Assembly (NCBI GenBank): GCA_022564995.1
Contig: JADFKK010000004.1
Span: 1-64,000, forward strand
Direction: 5' to 3'
Length of the DNA: 64,000 nt
Source: Planctomycetota bacterium
GTDB lineage: Bacteria > Planctomycetota > Planctomycetia > Pirellulales > JADFKK01
Positions 50,425-60,638 of this stretch are shown here, piece after piece. Below the pieces are notes generated by a model. That model worked only from the letters and a program-made list of their open reading frames with translations, was not told the DNA's origin and searched no databases. The first letter of the stretch is position 1. Each line of letters starts with the position of its first letter. The position numbers and the translations under genes were made by a program.

Positions 50425-51810
50425 TCAACCGAACTGAATCGCCAGCAGCATCTCTTTCACGGCCGTCATCGGAATCTCATCGCGCTCGACGGCCCGCGAC
50501 GACGACACGAAAACCGGCCCCTCGCCGGCCTCCTTTCCGGGCGTCGGCAGCCGGCCGTGGCTGCCTTTGATGAGCGCTGCGTCGAGGCTGATGACGTCCA
50601 TGGTGTAGCGAAAGCCGAGCATCTTTTGCACCAGCCGGCGGGCCACGCGCAGCTTCGGCAGCGACAGGGCCGGGTCGATCAGCAACTCCAGCGGATCGTA
50701 GCCCGGCTTGCGGTGGATGTCGACCGTGCGGGCGTAATCGGGGGCGAGCTGATCGTCGAGCCAGAAATAATAGGTAAACCACGCGCCCGGCTCGGCCACG
50801 ACGACCAACTCGCCGGCGTTGGCGTGGTCGATGCCGGCCTCGTGCTGGGCGGCCCGATCGAGGACTTGTTGGATGCCGTCGGTGTCGCGGAGCAATTGCG
50901 CGACCGCCGCGACGTCGTTGTTGTCTTGAACATAAATGTGTGCCACCTGATGATCGGCCACGGCGAAAGCCCGCGATGCCCCGCAGTCGAGCGTCTCCCA
51001 ACCCAGCGGTTCGCGGCGGACGACGAGATATCCGTGCTCGCGTAGCACTCGATTTACGTGAATCGGCATGTTGACCGACGCGATCGCATATTCACTGAGC
51101 ACGACCACCTCGGCGTTTCGCTGCCGGGCCGCATCGATCAGCTTGCCGGCCTCGACGTCGACCAATCGCAGGTCTTCACGGATTCGCGCATCGTCCGGTC
51201 CGAGTCGCTGCAAGTTGTAATCGAGGTGGGGCAGATAGGCCAGCGTCAGCGTCGGATCGTGTTGCCGCATCACCTCGACCGTGGCCTCGGCGATCCAGCG
51301 CGTGCTGCTGATGTCGGCCCCCGGGCCCCAGAACTTCAGCAGCGGAAAAACGCCGAGCTGTTGTTGCAATTCATCGCGCAGCTCGGCCGGATGGCTGTAA
51401 CTGTCGAATACCTTGCGCCCGTCGGCCGGATAGCTGGGCCGCGGCGTCATCGACCACTCGAGCGGCGCGTACATGTTGTACCACCAGAACATCTTGGCGG
51501 TGGTGTAATTCGGATCGCGCCGCCGGCCGGCCTCATAGATCCGCTCCCCCTGGACCAGCCGGTTCGACTGCCGCCAGAACAGCACTTCGGCCAGATCGCG
51601 AAAATACCAGCCGTTGGCCACCGCCCCGTGATCGCGCGGCAGCAGCCCGGTCAGCATCGTCGACTGGGCCGTGCAAGTCACCGCCGGCAGCACGGTTCCC
51701 AGCGGCCGGGCGAAGCCCTCATCGGCCAGCCGGGCGATGTTGGGCGTGTCTGGGCCGATCAAATCGTGCGTCAGACCGACCACGTTGATAACGACAAGGG
51801 GCTTGGGCAT
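50425..51810 (-). CDS. Alkaline phosphatase/nucleotide pyrophosphatase superfamily protein
   Basis: NVVGLTHDLIGPDTPNIARLADEGFARPLGTVLPAVTCTAQSTMLTGLLPRDHGAVANGW. Confidence 0.88.
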   Translation of the reverse strand: MPKPLVVINVVGLTHDLIGPDTPNIARLADEGFARPLGTVLPAVTCTAQSTMLTGLLPRDHGAVANGWYFRDLAEVLFWRQSNRLVQGERIYEAGRRRDPNYTTAKMFWWYNMYAPLEWSMTPRPSYPADGRKVFDSYSHPAELRDELQQQLGVFPLLKFWGPGADISSTRWIAEATVEVMRQHDPTLTLAYLPHLDYNLQRLGPDDARIREDLRLVDVEAGKLIDAARQRNAEVVVLSEYAIASVNMPIHVNRVLREHGYLVVRREPLGWETLDCGASRAFAVADHQVAHIYVQDNNDVAAVAQLLRDTDGIQQVLDRAAQHEAGIDHANAGELVVVAEPGAWFTYYFWLDDQLAPDYARTVDIHRKPGYDPLELLIDPALSLPKLRVARRLVQKMLGFRYTMDVISLDAALIKGSHGRLPTPGKEAGEGPVFVSSSRAVERDEIPMTAVKEMLLAIQFG

Positions 51811-52127
51811 GGGCGATTCGTGGTTCAGTAATCGGTCGTCTTCGGTGATGCTGGAGACTGGGGGCTGGGGATTCGGAATGGCCCCAGTCCCCAGCCTCCC
51901 GCGCCCTTTATAGCCGCTGCGCCGCCGACCGGCAAAGGCCCTGAAAATCGCCGGCGGCCAAACCCGGCAACACTTCCTCTCGCCACCGGGGTTTAGTGGG
52001 GTTCCGCCCGACGCTGAAAAACTCGTCGGCCGCTGGAATGGCGGGCGGCGGTGCCTTACAATCCAGCGGGGCGTGCGAGACGAACGATCGGTCCATTTTC
52101 CGTTTCACTTTTTTTGAGGAGTCCGTG

Positions 52128-52805
52128 ATGAAACAAGTATTTGCATTGGCAGTGGCCGCCTTGACGCTGGCGATTTTCGTCGACGCGGCGCAGGCCCAAC
52201 GACGCGGACGCGGATTTGGCCGCTCGCTGATCGGCATCGAGCAGGTCCGCAAGGAGTTGAAAATCACGGACGATCAACAGGCGAAATTGGAGGAGATTCA
52301 GAAGAAGCAGACCGCTGCGCGGCGGGAGTTGTTCTCCGGCATCCGCGACCTGCCGCGGGAAGAGCAGCGGGCAAAGTTCACCGAATTGCGCGGCAAGTCT
52401 GAAGAACTCAACAAGAAGTTCACCGCGCAGACCAACAAGGTGCTCAACGCCGACCAAAAGAAGCGCTTGCAGGAGATTACGATTCAGGTCCGCGGCGGCA
52501 GCGCGCTGTCGAGCGGCGACGTGGCCAAGGCGCTCGGCCTAAGCGACGAGCAGACAAAGAAGCTGACGGCTATCCATGCGGAATACCGCACCAAGTCGCG
52601 CGAGTTGTTCCAGGGCGACCGCGAGGGACGCCGCGAGAAGTTCGCCGCCCTGCGGAAGGAAACCGACGAAACACGGCTGGCCGTGCTCAACGCCGACCAA
52701 AAGGAAAAATTCGGAAAAATGAAGGGTAAGAAGTTCGAACTAGATCGCTCGGCCGGCCGCCGCGGCGGAGGCAACCAGAATCGACGTCGTCGTCCCGATG
52801 CGTAA
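52128..52805 (+). CDS. Secreted Spy/CpxP-like helical repeat protein
   Basis: Signal peptide; two repeats of LKITDDQQAKLEEI / LGLSDEQTKKLTAI and VLNADQKKRLQEI / VLNADQKEKFGKM. Confidence 0.7.
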   Translation: MKQVFALAVAALTLAIFVDAAQAQRRGRGFGRSLIGIEQVRKELKITDDQQAKLEEIQKKQTAARRELFSGIRDLPREEQRAKFTELRGKSEELNKKFTAQTNKVLNADQKKRLQEITIQVRGGSALSSGDVAKALGLSDEQTKKLTAIHAEYRTKSRELFQGDREGRREKFAALRKETDETRLAVLNADQKEKFGKMKGKKFELDRSAGRRGGGNQNRRRRPDA

Positions 52806-52830
52806 GCGTAACGATTGACGTAGTCTTTCC

Positions 52831-52873
52831 AGCGGCGCGGTGACCAAATAACGGGTCGCCGTGCCGCTTTTCT
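52831..52873 (+). terminator. Rho-independent terminator
   Basis: AGCGGCGCGGTGACC-aaataac-GGGTCGCCGTGCCGCT then TTTCTT. Confidence 0.8.
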
Positions 52874-53060
52874 TATGCACTTGAAATCGCTAGGAGAAGG
52901 TCGTTACCGTAGATGGGCTGCGAGTTTGTCATCTCGATGAAGCCACAGCGGGGCGCGTGATTGCCAATAGCGGTATCCGTCGACTTCCTGGACGGGTCTT
53001 GGATACTCAGCGATCAGTACTGGATACCGAAAACTGACATGCTGAATGCAAAACCAACAG

Positions 53061-53453
53061 CTACCACACCGTCGGCACGATCTTGCTGGCGACAATCTGC
53101 GCGTCCCGCGTGAGGCAGCTTGCGTTGAGACGATGCGCCGCACCGACGATCATGCGATCGTGCATTTCGGACACGTCTCGGTGGTCGTCGAAATCCAAAA
53201 CATCTTGAGGCGTGAAGGGCACAAATACGAACAGCCCGCTCTGCTGAATGTTTCGAAACTCGTCGGAAAACTCCAGCGGACGGCCCACTTTTTCATTCAA
53301 GAAGAATAGCTCGGCAAGGACGATCGCTGGAACGAAAAGAATTGCTTCGCCATTAACGCCGGAGGCGAACGCGTCTCGTGCGCGTTGTCCCAAGCGCGGC
53401 GACGAAGTCAGATACCAAAACATGGCGTGCGTATCGACCACGAAGCGGTTCAT
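53061..53453 (-). CDS. PIN-domain toxin (VapC-like)
   Basis: VVDTHAMFWYLTSSPRLG...HDRMIVGAAHRLNASCLTRDAQI. Confidence 0.9.
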   Translation of the reverse strand: MNRFVVDTHAMFWYLTSSPRLGQRARDAFASGVNGEAILFVPAIVLAELFFLNEKVGRPLEFSDEFRNIQQSGLFVFVPFTPQDVLDFDDHRDVSEMHDRMIVGAAHRLNASCLTRDAQIVASKIVPTVW

Positions 53454-53677
53454 CGCTCGTCCCCGCTCTGTCCCTCAGAGCGCACTTCCGCAAGCGCCGC
53501 GTCCACGTCGAAGTCGGCCGGGAATCGACCGTTCCAGATTCCCGCCAGATCCTTCCGGCCATTCTCGGACGATCCGGCATGCACCTGTTGAGCGAGATGC
53601 TCCAACAGCAACAACTGATCGGAGGACGATAACTGCATCGCCAGTTGTTCGATGTCGCTTAATAAGACGTTTTCCAT
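53450..53677 (-). CDS. Cognate antitoxin-like protein
   Basis: 4-bp overlap with the PIN toxin; 75 aa from MENVLLSDIEQLAMQLS. Confidence 0.75.
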   Translation of the reverse strand: MENVLLSDIEQLAMQLSSSDQLLLLEHLAQQVHAGSSENGRKDLAGIWNGRFPADFDVDAALAEVRSEGQSGDER

Positions 53678-53977
53678 CGCGAAACCCCGCCAGAAAAACT
53701 CGCAGGCGCGCTGTCCAAAACGAACGATACTCGCAAGACACGGCCTACGCTTCCTTTTATCTCGCCGCGGCCACGCTGTCAAGCGCGGGGTGCCCGTCCT
53801 GGCTTGTCCAGCACTGCTGCAAGCCGAAGTGGTTCGTAGCATCAGTTAATGGAGTCGAATGGCGCACCAGTCAAGCCGTCAAATCCCGACGATCGTAGTC
53901 AGCGTTCACGCAGTTACGGGAATTGCTGGGCAAGCCAGCAGTGGCATCCGGCGGACACTATGTTACGCTACGCCCTT

Positions 53978-54074
53978 CAACCACGAAGTGGTTAAACACC
54001 ACAGCCTGGGGTCGCGCAGCGCACCCCGGGTCACCGAGCCACCCAAACCATCGTAAACCCCGCAGGGGTTTCAC
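53978..54074. repeat. Three-palindrome intergenic cluster (AACCACGAAGTGGTT / CCTGGGGTCGCGCAGCGCACCCCGGG / AAACCCCGCAGGGGTTT)
   Basis: Read directly. Confidence 0.8.
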
Positions 54075-54105
54075 CACGTTTGGTTCCTCTTACTTGGCGA
54101 GTACG

Positions 54106-54990
54106 ATGCTTGATCTTACGAAACTAGCACTGGACTCTTTGCCATCGCGGGAAACCGACGACATCGAATACAAGTCGAGTCAGACGCCGGAAAACGAACT
54201 CAAACACAAGATTCAGCATGCGGCTTCCGCTTTCTGGAATTCAGGTGGCGGCGTTCTCTTGGCTGGTGTCAACGACAAAGGCTCGGTTGATGGCGGTATC
54301 AACACGAACGTCGGCAGGCAGACACGCGATGACTGGCTAGCTCAGATTCTAACCTCGATCCGACCTACCGGCCGGTATACCACTCGCGAGTTTACGTCAC
54401 AGCATCATTCGTCCATCGCCGTTGGTAAGTGCGTATTCGCCGTTCAATTCTCTCCAAGTTCGGCGATTCCACACCAGTCTTTCGACCACAAATACTATAT
54501 CCGTGCTGGCGCGCATACTGTTTCCGCATCCCACGACATCGTTGAGGCGCTACATGCCAAACGACACTTCAGAAATCCACGGCTCGTTCACCTAACTCGA
54601 TTGGTCCCTTTCGCACGCGAATCGGATTTTCTTCACATCGAGATTATCGCCGCAACAGATGCCGTTGCTCTTGACGTTGAAATCGACCTATCCCCTGCAC
54701 CGCTAGCAGAAGGTTTTCTCAAACTACCACTTCTGGTCCCAATAATTGATCGGAATCATTCGTTTGAGTTTCGATTTGAGGATCTCAAGAAGACGCGGAT
54801 TCGTTCTACGCTGGAGGTAAAATACCGAGTTATGAAAGACGACATTTATTCATACAGCGCACAAGTCGACTCATCTAACTGCATGTCGCAGTGGAATACT
54901 GGTTCAGGCGCATTTGGAGAAATCACCCGTAGCATAGACAGCCTCGCACACATAATCGAAGGAAAAGATATTGAGCCGCGATTCAAGTAG
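54106..54990 (+). CDS. AlbA_2/Schlafen-type ATP-binding domain protein
   Basis: ETDDIEYKSSQTPENELKHKIQHAASAFWNSGGGVLLAGVNDKGSVDG...YYIRAGAHT. Confidence 0.8.
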   Translation: MLDLTKLALDSLPSRETDDIEYKSSQTPENELKHKIQHAASAFWNSGGGVLLAGVNDKGSVDGGINTNVGRQTRDDWLAQILTSIRPTGRYTTREFTSQHHSSIAVGKCVFAVQFSPSSAIPHQSFDHKYYIRAGAHTVSASHDIVEALHAKRHFRNPRLVHLTRLVPFARESDFLHIEIIAATDAVALDVEIDLSPAPLAEGFLKLPLLVPIIDRNHSFEFRFEDLKKTRIRSTLEVKYRVMKDDIYSYSAQVDSSNCMSQWNTGSGAFGEITRSIDSLAHIIEGKDIEPRFK

Positions 54991-55209
54991 GTTGAGGCAC
55001 AGGATGTTTTTTGACGCGAGTGGCTGGCATTTGCGTACTGTCATGCTGGGAAGGACTCGATCAATTACTTTCACAATTGCGATTTAGAGAATTGAGTGAG
55101 CAATGGGTCGCTGGCCCTCGGTAAGTTAAGTTCATCGCAATACTCACCGGCGGCTAGCGCCGTGCCGCTCACATGCAGCGACAATTGATCGAACGGCCCC
55201 GGGCATAAC

Positions 55210-56232
55210 CTACGCCATCCCGCGCCGGCGTAGCTCCGCCAACACGCCTTGCACGATCGTCTCGACTTGCTCTGGATCGACCGGGCCGGAGCCGGCGGGG
55301 CAGCCGCCGAGGGGCTCACCGGTGAAGCCTTCTTCGGCTAACAGACACTGCAGGTTGTCGCTCACCGCGTCGAGTTCGACGCGCTGGTTGGGCGACATCG
55401 GTTGGCGGCCGACGCCGGGTTGGAAGCCGCGCAGACGTAGCGCCGCGCGGAAGCCTTCGGGGAATTCGGCCGTGTAGAGCATCGCGTCGAACAGCTTGAG
55501 CAGACGGTATTGCAGATCGCGGGCTTCGTCGATCTTGTGGGCCACGCTCAGGTCGTACAGCTTGCGGGTGATCTCCGGCACGACGCCGCTGGTGGCGTTG
55601 GTGCCGCCGTCGCAGCCGATCAGCAGCATCGGCATGAGCGCCGCGTCCCAGCCGGTCAGAAAACTGAACTCCGGCCGGTTGGGCCGCACCGCGGCGATCA
55701 TGCGGATCATGTTCGGCAGATCGCCCGAGGAGTCTTTGATCGCCACGATTCGCGGGCATTCGTCGGCCAGCCGCTGAATCGTCGGCACGTCGATCGGCGA
55801 GGCGAACATCGGAATGTTGTAGAGCGTCACATCGACCGGCGTGTTGTCGCCGATCTCTTTGAAATAAGCGTAGACGCTCTCAGGGCTGAGCTTAAAATAA
55901 TACGGCGCCACGATGGCCACCGCCCGCACGCCCAGCCCACAATAATACTCACACGCCCGCAGCGTTTCCTTAACATTGGCCTCGGCCGCCCCGGCCAAAA
56001 TCGGCACCCGTCCGCGGGTCTGATCGACCACGATCTCGATGATCCGCCGGCGTTCTTCAACAGTGAACCGCAGAAACTCGCCGGTCGATCCGTTGGGATA
56101 CAGCCCGTGAACGCCGTGGTCGATCAGCCAATCGACATAGCGTCGCAACTCGCCCTCGTTGATCTCGCCGGCGTCGTCGAGCGGAACGATGTTGGGAGTG
56201 AAGATGCCTTGCAGGCGTTCGGGGTGAGACAT
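55210..56232 (-). CDS. Dihydrodipicolinate synthase/N-acetylneuraminate lyase family protein
   Basis: [58 protein letters not shown]. Confidence 0.92.
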   Translation of the reverse strand: MSHPERLQGIFTPNIVPLDDAGEINEGELRRYVDWLIDHGVHGLYPNGSTGEFLRFTVEERRRIIEIVVDQTRGRVPILAGAAEANVKETLRACEYYCGLGVRAVAIVAPYYFKLSPESVYAYFKEIGDNTPVDVTLYNIPMFASPIDVPTIQRLADECPRIVAIKDSSGDLPNMIRMIAAVRPNRPEFSFLTGWDAALMPMLLIGCDGGTNATSGVVPEITRKLYDLSVAHKIDEARDLQYRLLKLFDAMLYTAEFPEGFRAALRLRGFQPGVGRQPMSPNQRVELDAVSDNLQCLLAEEGFTGEPLGGCPAGSGPVDPEQVETIVQGVLAELRRRGMA

Positions 56233-56471
56233 GGGGCGTAGAGGGTTGTGGTGTTGAAAGGGGTTTTCGACGGGTGGCTGGTGGCTGAGCTTGGCCTATC
56301 TGGCACGATCAAGTATAGCTTGGCGGAAGCGGGTGCAGGAAACGGGCGAAATGGCAGGTTTCTCTGAGGATGAGTGGCGGTTCGCCCCCGGTCGGGTCGT
56401 TTGGTAGAATAGGTGTGGATGAGGCCGGGGTGTCGATTCAAGATTCAACGCAATATCGAGTGTTCTTGTTC

Positions 56472-56681
56472 ATGGCCAGTATTCTCCTGACTCCGGTCTT
56501 CTGGGCGATTCACTGGGGAATCGTGTTGCCAGCGGCGTTGATTATTTCGACGCCGTATATCTTGGTCGCGTCGCTATTTCGTCCTTCCGCATACCCTGGC
56601 AGAGTTTACAGTTATTACAAAAGCATTTGTCAAAGTTTTGCGAAGTTCTGGAGTGACGTCGGCTGGGAGTTTGCGCCGTGA
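56472..56681 (+). CDS. Small membrane protein
   Basis: MASILLTPVFWAIHWGIVLPAALIISTPYILVASLF hydrophobic segments. Confidence 0.4.
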   Translation: MASILLTPVFWAIHWGIVLPAALIISTPYILVASLFRPSAYPGRVYSYYKSICQSFAKFWSDVGWEFAP

Positions 56682-57058
56682 TCGCCTTCACTTTCCGATT
56701 GTCGCTAGGGTCCATCACCGTGGCGATGAAACTTCCGCCTGTTCATCCCGGCGAGATTCTGTTGCTGGAGTTTCTGGAGCCGCTACAAATCAGCCCGAAG
56801 TATGGGTATCATGAAGTCATGACTACGATCACGCTCGACGAAATCCAGCGAGATTTTCTCGGCTGCCTTAAACGGGTCGAGGCGGGCGAAACTCTCGTTA
56901 TCGTCCAGGCCGATAAACCGTTGGCAGAGCTCAAACCCGTGGCATCCAATGGCACCCAGCCGCGACCGTCTGGACTGTGCGCAGGGGAATTTCGCACCCC
57001 GGACGATTTCAACGATCCGTTGCCTGAAGATGTACTGAAGCAATTCGACGGATCATGA
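56678..57058 (+). CDS. Chimeric antitoxin: HigA N-terminal fragment fused to Phd/YefM-type antitoxin
   Basis: MKLPPVHPGEILLLEFLEPLQIS followed in frame by MTTITLDEIQRDFLGCLKRVEAGETLVIVQADKPLAELKPV; internal ATG at 56819 may be the real start. Confidence 0.75.
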   Translation: MIAFTFRLSLGSITVAMKLPPVHPGEILLLEFLEPLQISPKYGYHEVMTTITLDEIQRDFLGCLKRVEAGETLVIVQADKPLAELKPVASNGTQPRPSGLCAGEFRTPDDFNDPLPEDVLKQFDGS

Positions 57059-57438
57059 AACTTCTTCTCGACACCCACGTCTTTCTTTGGTTTATCGGCG
57101 GCGACGCCCGCTTGTCGAGTCAGCTTGGGTCGAGCATTCGTGACCCAGAGAACGACGTTTACTTGAGCGTCGTCTCGGTATGGGAGGCGATCGTCAAACA
57201 GCAACTCGGAAAGCTTTCGCTGCCTGAGCCTGCCGAATCATATCTCCCTAAGCAGCGCCGACGACATCTCATCGCGCCGCTACCGTTGGACGAAGAGAGC
57301 GTCGCACAATTGGCGGGTCTTCCCGATCATCATCGTGACCCGTTTGATCGAATGTTGATCTGCCAAGCAACGCACTGGGGGTTGACCATCGCTACCGAAG
57401 ACGCGCAGATACGCGCCTATCCTATTCCAGTCTATTGA
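57055..57438 (+). CDS. PIN-domain toxin (VapC-like)
   Basis: MKLLLDTHVFLWFIGGDARLS...HHRDPFDRMLICQATHWGLTIATEDAQIRAY; 4-bp overlap with antitoxin. Confidence 0.92.
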   Translation: MKLLLDTHVFLWFIGGDARLSSQLGSSIRDPENDVYLSVVSVWEAIVKQQLGKLSLPEPAESYLPKQRRRHLIAPLPLDEESVAQLAGLPDHHRDPFDRMLICQATHWGLTIATEDAQIRAYPIPVY

Positions 57439-57483
57439 CGACGGGGAGGGAGCGGCTTGGTCGATTATCATTAGGAGTTAAAA

Positions 57484-57789
57484 ATGGTGGCAAAGAAACT
57501 TCCGCCTGTGCATCCCGGCGAGATTCTGATGCTGGAGTTTCTGGAGCCGCTGCACATCAGCCAGTACCGTTTGGCCAAGGATGTCAGTGTTCCGCCGCGC
57601 CGGATTAACGAAATCGTTAAGGGAACCCGATCGATTACGGCCAACACAGCGCTGCGGCTTGGCAGGTATTTCGGCACGTCGGAGCGTTTTTGGATGAATC
57701 TGCAAACGCATTACGATCTGGAACTGGAGCGGGATCGGTTCGGCAGCAGCCTGGCGGATGAGGTTCACGTGCTGGCTGAGGCGGAGTAG
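57484..57789 (+). CDS. higA: HigA-family HTH antitoxin
   Basis: LPPVHPGEILMLEFLEPLHISQYRLAKDVSVPPRRINEIVKGTRSITANTALRLGRYFGTS. Confidence 0.92.
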   Translation: MVAKKLPPVHPGEILMLEFLEPLHISQYRLAKDVSVPPRRINEIVKGTRSITANTALRLGRYFGTSERFWMNLQTHYDLELERDRFGSSLADEVHVLAEAE

Positions 57790-57802
57790 GCGATGAGACG
57801 CT

Positions 57803-57910
57803 CCCATAAAGCCGCGACCGTTGGTCGCGCCGACCTGGCGAGTTGACGTGGCGGGTTGACGACTTCGACACGGGTCACCGGGGCGCGACCAACGGTCGCG
57901 GCTTTATGGG
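57803..57910. repeat. Perfect 29-bp inverted repeat CCCATAAAGCCGCGACCGTTGGTCGCGCC with 50-nt loop
   Basis: Arms 57803-57831 and 57882-57910. Confidence 0.95.
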
Positions 57911-57915
57911 GTGAC

Positions 57916-59439
57916 CTACGTCAAATGCTCCTGCCGTAGCGCCGTCAGGCTCTCCAACGCCGGCTTGGCCTGGCCCTCGACATCGAACAGGCCGCCGTGG
58001 GGCAGGCCGTGGGTGCGGCGGTCGCGCAGTTGGTTCCAGATGATGCCTTGCACGGACGGCTTGGCGAGCAGCGCAGGCACGATGGCATCGACCCAGCGCC
58101 GCTGGGTCTCGACGCTCAGCCCGCCACCCGCCTCGTCGGCGATGACCGCCGCGGTGGGCCGCGACTGCTCGGGCGGCTGGCTGCTGCTGGGCATGGTGAG
58201 CGAGACGACGAGCGGCAGGGAGAGTTGGCCCCAATGGTCGATCAGCCGGCTAACGTCGAGCGCGTGTCGGGGAAGCGATCCGCCGGGATGATATGAGAGG
58301 TTCATTTCCAGCCCGATACCGGCCAGCCCCAACTGGGCTCGCACCAGCGTGTCGGCGAAGTGCAGGCCCGACATGTCGTGCGAGGTGTGTGCCATGTATT
58401 CGTTCCACGGCTGATCGAACGAGATGACGACCGGCGCCCGCTCGTCGATCGAACGAATGACTTCGATGGTGTGGGCGGCCAGCCGCAGTTTTTGTTCGTC
58501 GGAGAGCGAGAGCGTGCTGCCGACGTTGATCTTCGAGGCACACTGCCAGACGTTCACCTTGCCGACGTAACGCTTGACGACTGCCTCGACGTATTTTTCG
58601 ACCAGCGACTTGATGCCCTCGAAATCGCCCTCCCACAAATACAGCCAGTCGGGCATCGCGCCGGGATCAAGCCGCAGCAGCGGGCCGCTACAAACTTTCA
58701 GGCCGTTCTTGCCGCACCAATCGATTTGGACGTCGCTGAGTGTCCAGTCGAATTCGCCCTGCCGGCTCTCGACCGTGCGCCAACAAAACGGCACCTGGCC
58801 GGTGTTGAAGCCCTTAACCACGGCCTCGGCGGTCGCCGCATCGAGCGACTTGCTTCCCAGGTCGACACCAAACAGCGTCGCCAGTTTGGGCATCTGACGA
58901 TGGCGAATCTTCAGCGACTGTTCGACGAATGCCGTGGATGCTTCATCGATCACGTCCATAGCAACCCGCAGGCAGGCCTCCGCAAAATCGGAAGCAACGA
59001 TCGGATCGTCTTGCGAGGTGGCCGCCCGGGCGAACGACGCCTGGGCTGCGGAGAGTTTCGCCGTGATCGGCTCGGGCGTTTCCAAACCGGCCGTCTCCCA
59101 ATCGGCCAGTTGATTGCGAATTCGGTTCAGCGTGCCCCGGGCCAGTTCGACCGGCAACAGATAGGGCCGCTCGCGCTCGCAAAGCGTGGCGGTAGCCAGC
59201 GTCACCAGCCCGTGTCCCTCGACGCTCCAGGGGATGTTGAGCGATCCGGAATCGCTGGTGTCGCGCTCGATGTGCAGGCCGCCCGTGACCAGCCGGGCCT
59301 GGCTTCGCCAAGGATTGCCGTCGATGCCAACGAAATACGCCCACTGAGCGTGCTGCTCCGAAAGCAGCTTTCCCTCCGGCATGGAGAATCGCATGAGACC
59401 CATCGAGCAGTTATCCTGGCCGTAAAGTAGACGCGGCAT
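57916..59439 (-). CDS. Glycoside hydrolase family 10-like (endo-1,4-beta-xylanase-type) protein
   Basis: GFNTGQVPFCWRTVESRQGEFDWTLSDVQIDWCGKNGLKVCSGPLLRLDPGAMPDWL; start uncertain. Confidence 0.65.
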   Translation of the reverse strand: MPRLLYGQDNCSMGLMRFSMPEGKLLSEQHAQWAYFVGIDGNPWRSQARLVTGGLHIERDTSDSGSLNIPWSVEGHGLVTLATATLCERERPYLLPVELARGTLNRIRNQLADWETAGLETPEPITAKLSAAQASFARAATSQDDPIVASDFAEACLRVAMDVIDEASTAFVEQSLKIRHRQMPKLATLFGVDLGSKSLDAATAEAVVKGFNTGQVPFCWRTVESRQGEFDWTLSDVQIDWCGKNGLKVCSGPLLRLDPGAMPDWLYLWEGDFEGIKSLVEKYVEAVVKRYVGKVNVWQCASKINVGSTLSLSDEQKLRLAAHTIEVIRSIDERAPVVISFDQPWNEYMAHTSHDMSGLHFADTLVRAQLGLAGIGLEMNLSYHPGGSLPRHALDVSRLIDHWGQLSLPLVVSLTMPSSSQPPEQSRPTAAVIADEAGGGLSVETQRRWVDAIVPALLAKPSVQGIIWNQLRDRRTHGLPHGGLFDVEGQAKPALESLTALRQEHLT

Positions 59440-59509
59440 CTTGCCGCGTCAGTAGGTGATTTCGCGATGCGAAGTCACCGGAAAGCGGCGCGACGCCGCT
59501 TCTACTTTC
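59432..59509. repeat. Intergenic inverted repeats (AGTAGACGCGGCATCTTGCCGCGTC ... AAGCGGCGCGACGCCGCTTCTACTT)
   Basis: Read directly. Confidence 0.7.
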
Positions 59510-59611
59510 ACCGATTGAGTCTACCGCAGCGGGCGGGGGCCTTCAACCGCCGCACGCGACCCTTTGCAACGCGATGCGGCTGGGCTACGATGCTTCTCTT
59601 ATCGGGTGGCC

Positions 59612-59686
59612 GGTCATCATAGCCCGAAGCGTAAGCGAGGAAACCAACGGGTCGATGTCGCCACCTCGCTTACGCTTCGGGTTTTG
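59612..59686. repeat. AGCCCGAAGCGTAAGCGAGG ... CCTCGCTTACGCTTCGGGTT inverted repeat
   Basis: Read directly; related copies at 63472-63493 and 63643-63688. Confidence 0.88.
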
Positions 59687-59731
59687 ACGCCCGGACTCCA
59701 CGCCGACAAACTCCTTGGAAAGGAAGCCGCC

Positions 59732-60619
59732 ATGTCCGCACAGGTCATCCTCAACACATCGCTCTCGAACCTGCCCGTTCGCCACGGTAAAGTCCGCGAC
59801 ATATACGACCTGGGCGAACAGTTGCTGTTGGTCAGCACCGACCGCATCAGCGCGTTCGACCGGGTGTTGCCCAACGGGATACCCGACAAGGGCAAGGTGC
59901 TCACCCAAATCAGTGCCTTCTGGTTCGATCTGCTCAAAGAGCCGAACCATCTGATCTCGACGCGGGTCGAAGATTTTGGGCTGGAAGACGGCATCGATCT
60001 GGAACCATTGCGGGGCCGCAGCTCGCTGGTTCGCAAGACCGACGTGGTGATGGTTGAGTGCGTGGTCCGCGGATATATCACCGGCTCCGGCTGGAAAGAT
60101 TACCAGGCGAGCGGCTGCGTCAGCGGAATCGATCTGCCGCCGGGGCTGGTCGAAAGCGAGAAGCTGCCCGAGCCAATTTTCACCCCGTCGACCAAAGCCA
60201 CTGAGGGACACGACGAGCCGATCTCGTTTGAGCAAGTCGTTGAAATGGTCGGACGAGAAACCGCCGAAGAGTTGCGCCGTCGCAGCCTAGACATCTACCA
60301 GCGCGGCGCCGAGTACGCTGCCAGCAAAGGCATCATCATCGCCGACACCAAATTCGAATTCGGCCGCGTCGACGACGAGATCATCCTCATCGACGAAGTG
60401 CTCACGCCCGACAGTTCGCGTTTTTGGCCCGCCGACCAATACGAACCGGGCCGCGGCCAGGCCTCGTACGACAAGCAGTTCGTCCGCGATTGGCTCGGCA
60501 CCACCGACTGGGACAAAAACAGCGAGCCGCCCGCCTTGCCCGACGAGATCATCGCCAAGACCCGGGCGAAGTACATCAAGGCGTATGAGAAGTTGACCGG
60601 CGAGACGTTTACGGCGTGA
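59732..60619 (+). CDS. purC: Phosphoribosylaminoimidazole-succinocarboxamide synthase
   Basis: [67 protein letters not shown]. Confidence 0.96.
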   Translation: MSAQVILNTSLSNLPVRHGKVRDIYDLGEQLLLVSTDRISAFDRVLPNGIPDKGKVLTQISAFWFDLLKEPNHLISTRVEDFGLEDGIDLEPLRGRSSLVRKTDVVMVECVVRGYITGSGWKDYQASGCVSGIDLPPGLVESEKLPEPIFTPSTKATEGHDEPISFEQVVEMVGRETAEELRRRSLDIYQRGAEYAASKGIIIADTKFEFGRVDDEIILIDEVLTPDSSRFWPADQYEPGRGQASYDKQFVRDWLGTTDWDKNSEPPALPDEIIAKTRAKYIKAYEKLTGETFTA

Positions 60620-60638
60620 GGTGCGCGACTGACACCCT

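Noticed and set aside
58360-59430. 356-aa plus-strand ORF
   Set aside because: Antisense to the GH10-like gene.
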